A stretch of DNA of 64,000 nt from Lepidodermella squamata (Eukaryota; Gastrotricha), in contig JBLDXI010000013.1 of NCBI GenBank assembly GCA_047495785.1, forward strand, positions 1,178,001-1,242,000, read 5' to 3'. Positions 1 through 12,782 of the stretch are shown one piece after another. Within the stretch, counting starts at the first letter, position 1; the number at the start of each line of letters is the position of its first letter. Under the pieces are notes generated by a model. The model was not told the DNA's origin. It searched no databases and saw only the letters and a list, made by a program, of their open reading frames with translations. A program made the translations under genes and the position numbers.

Positions 1-555
1 CGTCTCCACCGTGACTACTTTTTTGTCGTAAATTCGCCGCACGTACGAGCTGTTATTATCAGGCGCAATGAGCATACATGTGCGTACATAGATCTTACTG
101 TTGTTGCTTGTGACACATTGTTAGGGTGTTGTTTCTCGCTGCTTATCGCATGCGGCTAATGCTCTGCGCTCCTCGTATATGTTGTTACACATGCGACAAA
201 ATTATGTTGACAAGATTCATGCTATTACACCTTTGATGCTAGGTAATAGATAATAGATGATGTAGTGCTTCTAAGTTTAGCTCTTGGGCACGTTTGATGA
301 GGTTCAAACCCCTTGTGTTTGTTTGTTCGTCCGTTCACCTTCAAATTAATTTGTTTGCATTTTAGGGTAGCAGATATCATTACTTTTTTCTTTAGTTCTA
401 GCCTAAAGAACACCCCGTAAACACGAGCAAATTGATCAAAACAGCGGCTCATTAGTCGCTGAATTCGCACGATAAAAAATGCTTCCGTTAATACTCGGTA
501 TGTCTTGAAAAATTCGAGATTTTTTTAATAATTAATATATATTTTTTCCAACCAG
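1..555. other. No coding exon found upstream of first cadherin exon
   Basis: No exon with convincing coding content is seen here. A short minus-strand open frame near 225-470 has no recognisable features. The stretch just before 556 is T-rich and ends in an AG acceptor, so it is probably an intron of the cadherin gene whose 5' exons lie outside the window. Confidence 0.5.
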
Positions 556-3500
556 CATTGGCTGCGATATTAGCCGATGCAAGTTTAGGACAGCAACCAA
601 GCAGTAACAGTGTCGAGTTATTTTCCCTGCCATACTCGCCAACTCAACGCCGATTTACACTGGCGATCGAAGAAGAAAGCCGGCTGGGCGACGCTATTTT
701 TCGCGTTGTCCCATCCGCTGATAGTGGAATTTCATCATTCAGCCGCATCGATATCGCGCCGAATTGCTCAGGAGCGGGTTACTTTGTTGTAACAAATGCT
801 TCGGCCGGCGAAATTCGCCTCGCCCGTCTTCTTGATTACGAATTTGCCCAAACGCTGGACCTGGACGTTCGGGCCTGGCTCGCCCCGCCAGTTTCCGGCA
901 GTTTATCCGCCGCGGCTGTGGTTTCACCCATGGCCCACGCCCTAGTTTCAGTTCAAGTTGTTAATATCAACGATCATCAGCCGGTTTTCGACTCGCCGAA
1001 AGACCCGCTTACAGGCGAACTCTACGCTCAGGTTTCCGAGAATGCTCCACCGGGCACGCTAGTTGCCCAGCTGCACGCGGCGGATACGGACCAGGGCGAG
1101 GTCGGCGAGATGCGCTACGTCATTGTCGGCGTTGCACCAGGCACGCCGATCGGCTTTGCCAGTGCATTTGGCGTCGAGCCCATCGAAGGCTCAGTGCGAG
1201 TCATCAATTCAACACTGCTGGTAATTTATTTCGGCTCACGTAGATATTTAATTATCAACTTGCCAGATGTTGCTTTCTTAACTGCTTCTGGCACGGAATC
1301 ATTTTACTCAGCACTAAATTAATAGGAAAAAATTCAATAATATGTTTTATCACCTGCTCTACGTGGTCTTGAATAATTTGCTTAGTAAATTGAAAGAAAA
1401 AAACATGAAAATCTGAATTGAAATGAGAGCAATTTTGAAAAATTCAATATTTTATTACATTTAGCTGATTTTCATTTTTTAATGCGAATTGTTATTTCTC
1501 TCTTTCAGGACCGAGAATCTATTCGCGAGGTTGATTTGCTCGTTGCAGCTGTTGATAACCCGAACCATCCAAACAGGCAATACGCTGCTATCAATCGAGT
1601 AATTACGCCGTTTCTTTATTTTGATCATTTTTAGAAAAATTTATTTTTTCCTTAGTTGACCATCGCACTTTTAGACCAAAATGATAACGCGCCGAAATTT
1701 AACGCCAGTCTCTTTACGATTTCGTCAAATGTGTGCGAATGTGCGAAAACAGGCACAGTCGTCGCTCAAGTGGCTGCAGTTGATTTAGATGAATCATCGC
1801 AGAATCAGCTGTCATACAGGCTGGTGGACGCTAACGTAACCTACGCATCTTTCGTCCCACCTTCGCTGATTCACACTGATCCGAGAACGTTATTTGCTGT
1901 TGACCGAGCAACGGGAAAAATCACCGTAATTGCCGGCTCGTTAGCCAGCTTAATCGGCGGCTATTCCCTGCTTATCGAAGTCGCAGATCAGGGCGGTCTA
2001 ACTGCCAGGACCCTGCTGACCTTCAATGTAACCAGCGATAACAAAAACGCCCCGGAATTTACGGTGGCGGCTAATTTGTGGGCTGAAGGCGCTTCGCTAT
2101 CGGAAAATATGCCTACTGATACCCGGGTTTTTCAAGTAACAGCAAGTGACCGCGACAGCTTTGGCACGAATGGCCAAATCGAGTTTTACTTTTACGACAA
2201 GCAAACTGACTCGCTCGTATCGCAACTCGCCGGTTTTCGTATTAACAAAGCATCGGGTTTGGTCACCTCGGGAAAATCGTTTGACGCTGAATCAGACCCG
2301 GCTGTTATTGAATTACCAATTGTAGTGAGAGACCGCGGTACCCCGGCGTCACAAGCCAACGCCACTTTAACCGTTAAAATTCTCGACCAAGACGAATTTG
2401 CGCCTCGTTGGGCTGTTACGCCATCAGACGGCTGTAACATCCAGTTCAATTTTTTCACACCGGAACGATCGCCAATCGGCGGTAGGATTGGTCGCGTTTG
2501 GAGCCAGGATGACGACCGAACCAACCGATCTTATTTTAGGCTTGAGTCGAGAAATGACGCCAAGTATTTTTCAATCAACCCAACAACTGGCGTCATTTCC
2601 ATCGCAAACCCGGACGCTAATTCGGCAACTACAACGCCTGGAGAGCAGGTCACGGCAACCTTTTTGGACTACGAAGATAAGGAACGTCGCGATTTTGTGT
2701 TATTTGTCGCTGTTTCTCCGCCAGCTTCGATCGGCCCTGAAACAGCTGGTTCGACAACCACGGCATCGACTGGTTCCAACCAGCAGGGAGGAATGCCGGC
2801 TGGTTGTGTTAGGGGTAACATTGCTCGAGTTCACATTCATTTGACGAACATGGAAGACGCAAAGCCAGCGTTTAGCCGCGGCAATAAGCCTTACTACTAC
2901 TGCGTGGCTGGAAATGCCGTGAAAAATACCCTGGTGTCCTACCTACCGCCTCTGACTGCCACCGACCCGGATGGGTCTCGGCTGACCTACCGAATGTCGT
3001 CAACTGAATGGCGATCGGCGTCTGGTTTCGTTTCGGTATCATGCGCTTTCCGCCTGATTCAGTCGAATGCCCAGCCGGCTAATCAACCGGTCGAGGGGCA
3101 GATTATCGTGAATTCAGCCATAGGTAATTACACCCGGTCGTACTTCCGCCTGCCAATCGACGTTCGCGATCAGGCTGGCCAGGCCGCTGCGACAACAGCC
3201 TACGTCTGGGTAACACCGCCTGAGGATGACTCAACCTCGGAAGCGTCTGATGTCTCGCAATCCTCGTCATCCAGCTCTTCAGATTCCGTTATCATCCCAA
3301 CCCCGCCGACTGATAAAAGCACCTACTACGCAACGCTGACTGTTGCTCAGAAGTACGATGTTTTCGTCAATAATCTCGCGGCTTGGATTGACTGCGTATC
3401 GGAACGGTTGTTGGCTAGTGACCGATGGCTGGCTGGTGCGCCGATTTGCGTCGCCAGTGTCGCTGCCCATCCAAGCGAGCCGAGCAGTTTGACCGAGGTC

Positions 3501-5147
3501 AGAATTGCCGCTGCGTCGAAATCCGACATGCTGCTAACCCCGGCTGTTCTACTGGTCGCTGCCCTTCAGCAGAATATCAACGCAACTGGGGGTGGGCTAT
3601 GCGGGGTGATTGGTGCAACTTGCTACAACTGCGGTACTGGCATCAGTGGGCCGATTGTCTCGGGCATTGCCGTTGCAGAGGGTGGAGGATTCAACCCGCT
3701 GGCGTTGTTGATCGCCCTAGCAGTTATCTTGCTGCTGTTGATTTTACTGCTGTTAATTTTACTCGCGATTTGTTGCCGCGCCCGTCGGAAGGCGCCGATT
3801 TTAATCCCGGCCCCGCCGCCACCGCCGACAGTGCCAGTTTTCCCGGTTAAACCGGCTCGTCTTTACGAGACGCAGGAGGCCTACATGGCAGTTGATGCTG
3901 ATCTGGTTCGAGAGCGTGGCTTCGAAGAGCAGGAAGTTTGCCTCAACGAGGGCGTTGAAGAAGCGGAGGAGGAAGTGTTCGAAATCCCGTTGCCTCGTGA
4001 ATACGAGACGCAAACCGTGCTGCTAGATATGCCGACATGGGCGGCGCGAGAGTACGGCCACGACAATCCGACGTTGATTCTCGACCACGAGTCGCACCAG
4101 CAGCAGATTCCGTTGACGCAGCAACACGGCGCGCGGCATTTGTCCGGCTCGGTCTACTCGGAACCGTATTTCAGATCGGCTCACAGCGAGCAGCGCGCGT
4201 TTTCGATGCTGCACATCGACACGAGACCTCAGCCTGTACTGAGCCAGCCGATCGCGAGAGGGGCGCCGCCTCAGCCTCGCCGCGGCCAGATACCATCGAC
4301 CGCTGAGTTATCACCCACCCCGTCCAGTTCGCAGATCATCCGCCAGACTATCGTACAGACCCCGCAGCAGCAACAGCCAGCGCCGCCGCAGCCTCAAGGC
4401 AGGTTGTCTCGCGCTGGAAATGCCACCCCGAGTGTGACGAACCTGCCCGGGGCGATTTCGCACATTTCGCGCCGAATCGGTGACGCGCCCCCGCAGTCGC
4501 AGTCGCAGCACTATCACCACCACCCGCCACAAGCTCCGAAACGCTTGAGCCCTCGCCCCATGCCCGGCAGCGGGTTGTTGCGGCCGGCGATTAGTGCGGA
4601 TAGCATCACGTTGATGTCGCAGCAGCAACAGGCGAGAAGAGCTGCGCTGCAACAGCAACAGCCGGACGACCACCCTGAGATTAGAATGGGCCACCCTCAC
4701 CACCACCACCATCACGGCGCGAGGACAGACGAGTCGGAGCCGTCGGAAGCCGAGGATGTCATGAGGAGGCATCACATCGATGAGGAGGAGCTGCGGGCGG
4801 GCAACGGGCGGTTGCGACGAACGCGCTCGCTGCCCAAGTACCTGCAACCGCCGGCTGAGTTGCAATCGGTCATGGCCGAGTTGCACGACTATATCAAGTC
4901 GCCGGAACAGAAGGCGCGCCGGCGTCGCATCTCGCAGAAGTACCGCGCCAAGTTGCTCGCTTCCGGTGGAGGCGCGGCGCTGGGCAGCCAGCCGGATCAG
5001 ACGAGTCCGAGCAGCAGCAGCGGCTCGCTCGACCAGGACTCGCAGACGCAGCAATCGCAAAGCAGCAGCAGCCAGCAGCATCAACATCATCAAAATAACA
5101 ACAACAACAACGGTGGCAGCAGGGGTCGCGACTACATGATGCTGTAA
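556..5147 (+). CDS. Non-classical cadherin (protocadherin-like), 5' end missing
   Basis: Three visible exons, 556-1220, 1509-1598 and 1656-5147, join in phase 0 to give about 1,414 residues; no initiator is visible, so the gene starts left of the window. Cadherin repeat ends are seen as NINDHQPVF (about 960), DQNDNAPKF (about 1675), SDNKNAPEF (about 2030), DQDEFAPRW (about 2378) and a weaker NMEDAKPAF (about 2845). The interrepeat motifs bind calcium in this family. A membrane-proximal region with spaced cysteines (3000-3660) precedes one strong leucine-rich transmembrane segment at about 3700-3775, followed by a basic stop-transfer stretch. The cytoplasmic tail of about 450 residues is rich in Gln, His, Ser and Pro, including a six-His run, and lacks an obvious catenin-binding motif. 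The protein should act in cell-cell adhesion at the plasma membrane. Family is clear; subfamily is not. Confidence 0.9.
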
Positions 5148-6808
5148 AAATAATAATTTATTGAAAAAAATAATCATTTTTCTATCCACCCATTTTTCGG
5201 TTTTTTCTCCCCCCTGGAAAAATCTCTGCTGTTTTTTTCAGATCTCTCCAAGCAATAATAATTGATGATTTTTCTTATTTTCTATCCGTGTACGATTTCT
5301 TCCAGCATTTCACGTCATCTGCCGAATCTCGAATGCATTTTATTGGCAGTAAATGAACGCAAAGATACTGCTGCTTTTTATCATCGTCACCTTGAATTGT
5401 GCCACATGACCTCAAAAAATCAGCCCATTTTTATTTGCTGCGCGTTTTAAGGTGGATTTTTTTGTTTTGTGATCGTGTAAATGTAATACGAAAAATGTTA
5501 TTTATTTATTTCATCATTATTCAATTACCGCCTCTTCCTGTTGCTTCCGTTTTTTTTGTCTCAAAGCTCCAATGCATGACGACTTATCAGCCAAGAAAAT
5601 ACTGCTGCTTTTGCGAATTTATAACTCACGAAACTGAAGATGCTATCAATCACGATATTAGTCTCAAGTATTATTTAAGCAAAATTTGAACCAAAAAACC
5701 ACGCAACGCTGCGACAGATCAAACGAAATCGATTCAAATCGTTAAAAAATTCATAATGGTTGCTATTTTTTGTACGTACTCGTGTTTTGTTTATCTGGCT
5801 TTTGTTTTCAAATGAAAAGCCACATCGCTGGCTCTTCTCCTGCGTGACTTGACTGTTAATGCTAACCAAAACACAGAACTGAAGCTCTTTCCTGTCTCAA
5901 AATTACTGTTATTATATTACTGTTACACGAGCCTTTTATCGCTTAATATTTGCACGTTGCATTATTGTTATGATGCTATTGTTGTTTTGCGTTTTCAAAA
6001 AAGTGCGAAATGGTCGCAAAATTTGGTTTGCGTTTAATGCGCGTCGTCGGCACTGCTAAACGCTTTTGGTTGTTTTATTGTGCGCAAAACACTGAAGCGT
6101 ATCGCCACGCTTCTCGCATATTTATGCTAAACAAGCATTAATAACGGAGCAACATCTCATTGCTGAAAGGATGACTTCAAATTGTTTATAAAAATTTTAC
6201 AAGCTATGTTATATTATAATTTAATTTATTCATATATTACTAATTAATTATTATGATATAGTTTTAATTTCTTACGTGTATAAAAATGTCAGTGAAATTA
6301 TGTTACATTTATTTAGTAACTGTTTGCGTTATCTGTCCAAAATACTGTTGTTAGCAAAAAGGTGTAAACTATTTGCGGAAATGAGAATGAGAAAAAAAAC
6401 GAATGATTCGAATAAAAAACTGCTTCAAAAAATTGGCGGCGATTTTTTGGTAGATTTCGTCGAGGATTGCCTTAATAAAATTGGCAATGTTTACAAACGC
6501 AGTGCAGCTGAATATGCAATTGGCCGGCCTATTTCACGCTGGTGGTATGTAGGTAGGTATATGTTGTAGTCGTAAACACGTGCTTCTCGACCTGCATCAT
6601 AATGTTGTGCTCGCTCGCGTGCACTCATCAATAGTCTCGTTCGTCTATATACCAATACCTAGCTAGTTGTGTCGCTCCTGCTCGTAAAAAATAACGACTG
6701 CACAGAAATGAAGACTACATATTACTATGCTTTTTCTTGACTGTTTTTTACCGGTATTCTGTTTTAGAACGGCTCATCATCGCCGTTGTTATGTACTAAT
6801 ATAACATT
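5148..6808. other. Intergenic, AT-rich
   Basis: Contains the presumed 3' UTR of the cadherin gene and the upstream region of the first tetraspanin. Short open frames (for example 6276-6569) show no domain, no splice partners and AT-driven composition. I see no RNA gene or clear repeat. Confidence 0.5.
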
Positions 6809-7887
6809 ATGATGCCAAGTTATCGGCAGCTCGAGGATGACCCGCTAGCGGCATCGGTACCTAGTCTCGTGCAGAATCCGCCCGTTCCTCGGGCTACAAG
6901 GGTTTGCTTCACCGTATTCAATGCCATATACTTGGTTGGCGGGCTGGTTTCAATCGCCTGCGCCTGTCTTGCGCTTTTCTGGTACCAGCGCGACAACATG
7001 GCGATAGCCAACGATTGGATAGCCCACTACGGCGTGCTTCGCAGTGAAGCCGTGTATATCTCAGCCCAAATGCTCCTGGCTGCCGGTGTCCTAAGTCTTA
7101 TAGTCTCAATTTATGGCTTTATATCAGCAAAGTATAACAACGGGCCTGCTATAACGGTAAAATTAGAATTTCAAATTTAATTTATATGATTTTTTAAATT
7201 AATTTAAAAGTTCGCTTTACTTCTTGGAGCGACCATGTTTTTCCAATGGATGACAGCTTATGCTGCATTTGATGCCGATCATTCAGTAGGCTGTGAAATG
7301 ACTAAATTCTGCTATTATATAACCGATCTCTTTTTATTTCAGCAATCTCATTTATTAAAAAAAAGCATGCTCCACTTGCGTGACCTAACTGTGGGAAATG
7401 CAAGTGCTGACAGGCCGACGCGACTATTCACCGACATACAAACAAAGTGGCAATGCTGCGGCGTGGAAAATTCTTCCGAATGGCTGCTGCACGTGCCGTG
7501 GTTCCGCGATAAATACCTGAACATATCTAAGCTTAACCCCGGTCAGTCGGTTGTTCTCAGCGGCTGTTGCGCCGATGCCAAGTGTAAATCTTGCGGCGAC
7601 GAGTGCAGACTAGCCGAACCTAACGATATTTATCCAGATGTAAAAAATTCCCGAACCTGCCTAAAATTGCCATATTACAATTGTCTTGCAGGGTTGTGCT
7701 GATAAGCTGAGTACCAACTTGCACGTATTTTTTATGGTCATTTGTGGCGTTGCTGCTTGTTTCGGTTTCCTTCAGGTGAGCAAAATTGGGAAAATTTGAA
7801 AAAAATTACAAAATTTATTTTCAGTTATGCGCGTTACTAGTTGCTGTCAACTTGGCGACTTCATTCGTTGACAGGTCGCGCCACTGA
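6809..7887 (+). CDS. Tetraspanin 1
   Basis: Exons 6809-7156, 7211-7285, 7343-7639, 7692-7775 and 7825-7887 give 288 residues. Introns are 49-57 bp and all phase 0. Four hydrophobic segments are seen: TM1 about residues 35-57, TM2 about 82-105, TM3 in the 75-nt exon (FALLLGATMFFQW), and TM4 in exon 4. The large extracellular loop carries the diagnostic CCG (WQCCGVENSSEW), then a GCC, a CKSCGDEC cluster and a last GC just before TM4, so the loop has more cysteines than a minimal tetraspanin. Tetraspanins organise membrane microdomains and bind integrins and other receptors. The first in-frame ATG at 6809 gives a cytosolic N-terminus of normal length. The downstream neighbour at 8260 is a paralogue with the same 75-nt and 84-nt exons. 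Confidence 0.93.
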
Positions 7888-8259
7888 TTTCGGCTCTTTC
7901 CACCTTAATCTGAGCTTTCTGTGTTGAAAAAAATGACTTGAAATGTAATGTTATCTCAGTAGTTTGTTGCTGCGTTTTTTAAGGAATAAATATTGAGAGG
8001 AAAGTTTGTCAAAATTTCGGCTCATTTATCCACCGTTAAAAAACTATACATGAGCCATTTGGCTGTTTACGCGACTGCTATATACTTGAGTGTATAACGT
8101 CTCGAGCCGGCTACAAAGCCAAGTGTTAGCGCAGTAGTTGTTGTCATCGAACAATGGCTGGCTGTGCTGGATAATTGAACAAATACCTAACATTGTTTCC
8201 TGAAATAATGTGGCACGTTTGAGATTTTACACGTAGTTCTCTGTCAAGTGGCATTCAAG

Positions 8260-9500
8260 ATGGAATCAGCGTGTAATTTTATACACACGCCGCAAGGCCG
8301 CCGATTGATCGGATATTCATTCCTGGCATGCAATTTTTTTGTCATGGTAAATTCCGTTTCCAATACTGATCAGGCGCAGGTCATGCGAATTTCAACATGT
8401 TTAAGCTAGGCGGCCTGATATGCTTTCTTAGCGGAGCTGGAACCTTGATCGCTTATCACACACAAGCCATGGGCTACATACATCAAGCCATTGGGACCTA
8501 TGGAATACTCAATAGCGAATCGCTTACTTCATCATCGACAGTTTTAGCCGTGATTGGGGCGATGATTTTGGTAACCTCGATAGTTGGCTGCTTCTTACTG
8601 TTCAAATTCAAGCAAACAGCCCTAATCATTGTGAGTAAATCGCTTTTGAAGCCTTGAATAGTCTGTATAGTCGTCGCGTTGTATTCAGTACATTGTTCTT
8701 CTATCGGCGATTCTAATAATTCACTTCTCATACGCTCGATCGGTGATGGCTGAAAATCAGCAGGTAGGTATTCATTTCTCAACTTTTTATGAAGATGAAA
8801 CAAGTATTAATTCGCAGGTAGTTGATGAGGTTGGGAAAACATTGCTACAGCTACAAAAATCTATGACAACGCCAATGATAACGAACGCGGGACCTGTGCT
8901 AGATCCAGCCAGTTGGCTATTCAAATTACTTCAATCAACGGTATTCCCTCTTAATGTTGATTTTCATTATTTTCAAAATATTTTTCAGTGGCAATGCTGT
9001 GGCGTTGACGGGCCAGATGACTGGCTGAAAAATGTGGATTATTTTAGAGAAAAATACAGCGTCGTCGCCAAATCTTCAGCTCCTCTAATTCCTGTCTTGG
9101 TTGGTTGCTGTAGTGGGCAATGTAAGTCGTGCAGCGATACGGAGGTGACTGCCGATTGCATTGCAGCACCACGATCCGACATCCACAAACAGGTATCAAT
9201 GAATTAGAATAATTATCTTGAATTTTTACAGTTTTTGTTTAGGGCTGCGATGAAGTTATCGCTTCTTACTTGCAAGGAATCTTGGATGCAATATCTGGGA
9301 TAGCAAAGACGTTTGCGGTTGTTGAGGTGACATTTTTCGACAAATCAAACTTATCTATAGCTTTATTTCCGCAGATTCTAACTCTCTTCATTTCGGTTCT
9401 AAGTCTCCTGTCTTTCTCCGATGACGATGGCGGTCCTGCAGGGAACAACAAAAACAACTTCAAGTATCGACCTTTGCCGAACACATACAACAAGCCGTGA
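8260..9500 (+). CDS. Tetraspanin 2
   Basis: Exons 8260-8346, 8406-8630, 8689-8763, 8818-8940, 8989-9192, 9243-9326 and 9375-9500 give 307 residues, all introns phase 0 and about 48-60 bp. It has four membrane segments, the CCG motif in WQCCGVDGPDDW, GCC, a CKSC pair and a final GC before TM4. The 75-nt TM3 exon and the 84-nt TM4 exon match those of the upstream tetraspanin, showing a tandem duplication. The tail (about 35 residues) is Asn-rich (NNKNN). A candidate poly(A) signal AATAAA follows about 30 bp after the stop. The start at 8260 is chosen because the short first exon reads MESAC and leads directly into TM1 across the first intron. Confidence 0.92.
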
Positions 9501-9911
9501 TTACAAAACGAAACCGTATTTCCAAGAAATAAAGTGTAGAATCTTCGACAATAATGGTATCCATGACACATCGAACAAGTTCGAATCGCGTCGTTTTTTA
9601 ACGCTTGAATAATTCAATAGACGGCGGAATCTTTTGTTATCGAAGCGCATAGGTTCCTAGAAAATTAATTAGACACCGCTTCGATGCGCAGTGAAGCGTA
9701 TTGATTTCTGTACAGGCTTCTTGAGGGAGGTTCCTTGTATAGCGATATTCGATTTTCGAGCGCTGCGACTCGCCACCAAACTTAAACAATAGAAGTGATC
9801 ATTATTATTTAAATAGCCAGCCCCTAACGGAACGGCGAGATTGAATAGATAAAAACCGAGATGAACGGTGAGATTGGAACCATTCACGAGTGAAGTATTA
9901 CTCTCGTAAGT
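9501..9911. other. Intergenic between tetraspanin 2 and lectin gene
   Basis: Holds a candidate AATAAA for the tetraspanin gene near 9528. Nothing else recognisable; a weak TATA-like ATAAAA lies near 9847, about 65 bp before the lectin ATG. Confidence 0.4.
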
Positions 9912-12649
9912 ATGCTTCAAGCAATATCAGGCTGCATCTTCGCAGTCTTAGTGGCACTTGCTGCTGCTGAAACAGAATGGACGTCTCCGGACGAATTTGC
10001 TGACATGATTCCAGCAAGTATAACGCCATTCCAAACCGCACAATTAAACTCGAGCAGGGAATGCTTGTTTCTTTGCGAATTCAAATCAGCGCAATGCAGT
10101 AGCTTTGCCTATAGCCAACGCCTGCAGCAATGCAGGTTGTACCAACACGACCTGAATTCACCCGTTCCAATTCTGAAATCGGATTCCGATGGGTTCCGCA
10201 TCACCTTCAAAGTCTGAATCCTACATCTTTGATTAAACCGAAGTGTTGTATTACCTATTTTTCTTGCAGGCATCATTCTGTCCGAAGAATTGGGCTTGGG
10301 ATACGGCTAATAGGAGATGCTACTACTTGGACACCACTGCTAGACAAAGGCCAAAATCGTGGGAAATTTGTGAAGGTCGACTTGACTCGGAGTTGGTCAC
10401 GTTTCAGAATAGGGAGCAGCGATCTGGGCTCTACCAGGTGCACTAAATTCAGCTATCACCGCTAACTAATAATTTGATATATGATATATGATATTTGCAG
10501 ATTTTGCTAGCGAAGCAACCTTCTGTGTCTAAATGGTGGACAGGTTACGCAATGTTCGATGGATCACTATGGCCAAGAGCTGTTGAAGGTTCCTTAATGT
10601 CCTTACGTGTAATTCTCAGTTGTTTAAACGTATGTTTATAGACTTCCCCAACTACGTCAAACGTCGCGGTGATTGCGGTGGTTTCGATATTTGGTGCGAC
10701 TATGTAAGTGTTCAGGAGTGTTACGCCAGTTGCGAGAAGAAGTACAAAGACCGATGCGTCGCGTTTAATTACAACATGAGGACTGGTTACTGTTGCAACA
10801 AATATCGTTCGTGTGAACTATCTGGTATTGGAAACCCGGTCAATGATTACTGGTTCTACTTCGACAAGGTGTTTGAAACGCGCCCTCCTGCTAAACACAT
10901 CGATGCTTATTGTCCTGACGCGCTTTTCCTGTATGGCTTCCAGGCATCTTCGCCTCGTGATTGCTTGCTACGCTGTCGCCAGACTCCGCATTGCGTTACC
11001 TACGCAGTGAGACGAGCCGATAACTATTGCCATCTCTACAACAAAACGTGCCTCAGCAGAAGCGGCATGAGCGGCTGGGACTGGTTTGACATGCACGAAG
11101 TCGCGAAAGGCAAATGTCCCTTTGGCGTGCGATTTCGCGATCACTGCATGTACTTCCACAAGACGCGTACCAATTTCTGGCAGTCCGAAGATAACTGCCG
11201 CCGTTTAGGAGGCAAAATAACTCGGCCAACGTCTTGGTCACGCAAGAATCAGTTGGTTTGGTCGCAACTCGATCGCCACGGTCTCGCTAACGTTTGGTAC
11301 GATTGGACACGGGCCGACAAGCCGGGTTGGCGAACCAGATTTGACGACGTTGATGTGATGAGTAATGGCGTATATGATGCCTGGGCCTACAACAGCGGGT
11401 AGGATTTACAAAACATGTAAAGAAGACGCTAGAGCATATGCTTTTATATAGGGAGCCGAACAACTGCTGCGGTGATCCTCGCTGCGGCGGTGCCTATGGA
11501 ATGTACAGCGACCCGACTGGTAATTACATCCGTGGAGACGACTATGATTGCGGCAACACAGGTCCTGCTGCTATGTGCGAGACGCGTAAGCTTCAGGCTG
11601 ACAGCAATAATTTAAACTCATATTTTGCTCGTATTACAGCTATTTCCCAATCTTGGCCGCAAACCTGCAAATTTACGCCGAACGGGCGCGAATACTTTGG
11701 GGGTCAGTTTTTGACGGCAACCAATGTATCGTGCCGTAACTGGGTAAACGTGCCAGCCTACAAGGACAATTGGCGTATCTTTCCCGAATGGTCCACCAGC
11801 AATGCATTTTGCCGCAATCCCGATCCAAATCTATTCCCGAACAATCCATGGTGCGTTCGTGACACTGATGGAGCCAATGAAGCGTGTGCGGATATCCCGC
11901 TGTGTCGTAAGTTCCGGAAAATTGACCCCGAAATTGTCAAAATTAACCGTCGTTCTTTCAGCCGAAAGTGACTGGGCAGCCGGCCAGACTTATACCGACG
12001 CAAACAAGCCGTTTGCTGCGATAACATATGGTAGTTCGTTGACGGAAAAGTACGATTGGACAACGGAAACAGCTCCATCGACAGCAGCAACTATTTGCAG
12101 TCTCGACATGAAAAATTGTTCGCATCTCCGAGTATTCTCTGATCATAATTTCATAATTTCTAAGTATAGGGTGTCCCTATTACTTCCGAGGAAGCTGCTA
12201 TACCATCTATCGAATTCCTGCGAATCACCAGGAAGCTCAATCAACATGCCAGGACAATGGCTGGAATCTTGTTTCGATCACTTCGTTAGACGAGATGCAT
12301 TTCATTACAGGTTTTACAAACGCTCTGGGATGTACGTTTTATAGACTTGTTTTGGCAATGGATATAATATATTTTCTTTCCAGACACTTGGATGAATTAT
12401 AAAATCGGCTATCACATTGGATTACAGCGAAATACTACGACGAATAAATACTATTGGGAAACGGGAGAGAATGCTGACATCGACTATTTATGGCACAAAT
12501 CGAGTACTAGTCCTGGTACAAATCAGCCGAATGGAGGTTCAGAAACGTGCACATTCATCTGGACTGACATGTCCGGTATGTGGGCTGACTATTTCTGCTG
12601 GTTTAAAACCTGGTTCATTTGCGAGCTTCGCCTCGGCAAAGAGCAATAA
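9912..12649 (+). CDS. Secreted PAN / C-type lectin / kringle multidomain protein
   Basis: Exons 9912-10211, 10270-10437, 10501-10588, 10642-11398, 11452-11585, 11640-11906, 11962-12117, 12170-12331 and 12384-12649 give 765 residues. The order is signal peptide (1-20); PAN/apple-like module (about 45-95); partial C-type lectin domain beginning CPKNW (about 102-185); Cys-rich region and second PAN module (about 190-340); full C-type lectin domain with W...GEPNNC (about 343-480); kringle (about 485-571) with the CRNW, FCRNP and PWC landmarks; and a third lectin domain (about 624-765) beginning CPYYFRGSCY with a QPN triplet. The EPN triplet usually marks mannose-type sugar specificity. No transmembrane segment is seen, so it is probably secreted and may recognise glycans. 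The first donor (GTCTGA) and the exon 7/8 junction use unusual donor sequences and are the least certain. Confidence 0.88.
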
Positions 12650-12782
12650 GTTCGCAAATCCTCAACCCTGACATCAAAAACTTTATTTTTGATTTGAATC
12701 CCTTTGAAGTGATTTTTTATTTTAATTTCAATTGGACGATGGACATCGCAAAATAAAATCCGAATCGAAAATATTCATGCGT

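Noticed and set aside
4311-5189. 292-residue open frame antisense to the cadherin tail
   Set aside because: It mirrors GC-rich CAG/CAC repeats of the true coding strand and has an Arg/Leu-rich composition typical of such shadows.
6276-6569. 97-residue open frame between cadherin and tetraspanin 1
   Set aside because: AT-rich, Lys/Asn-biased, no start context, domain or splice partner.
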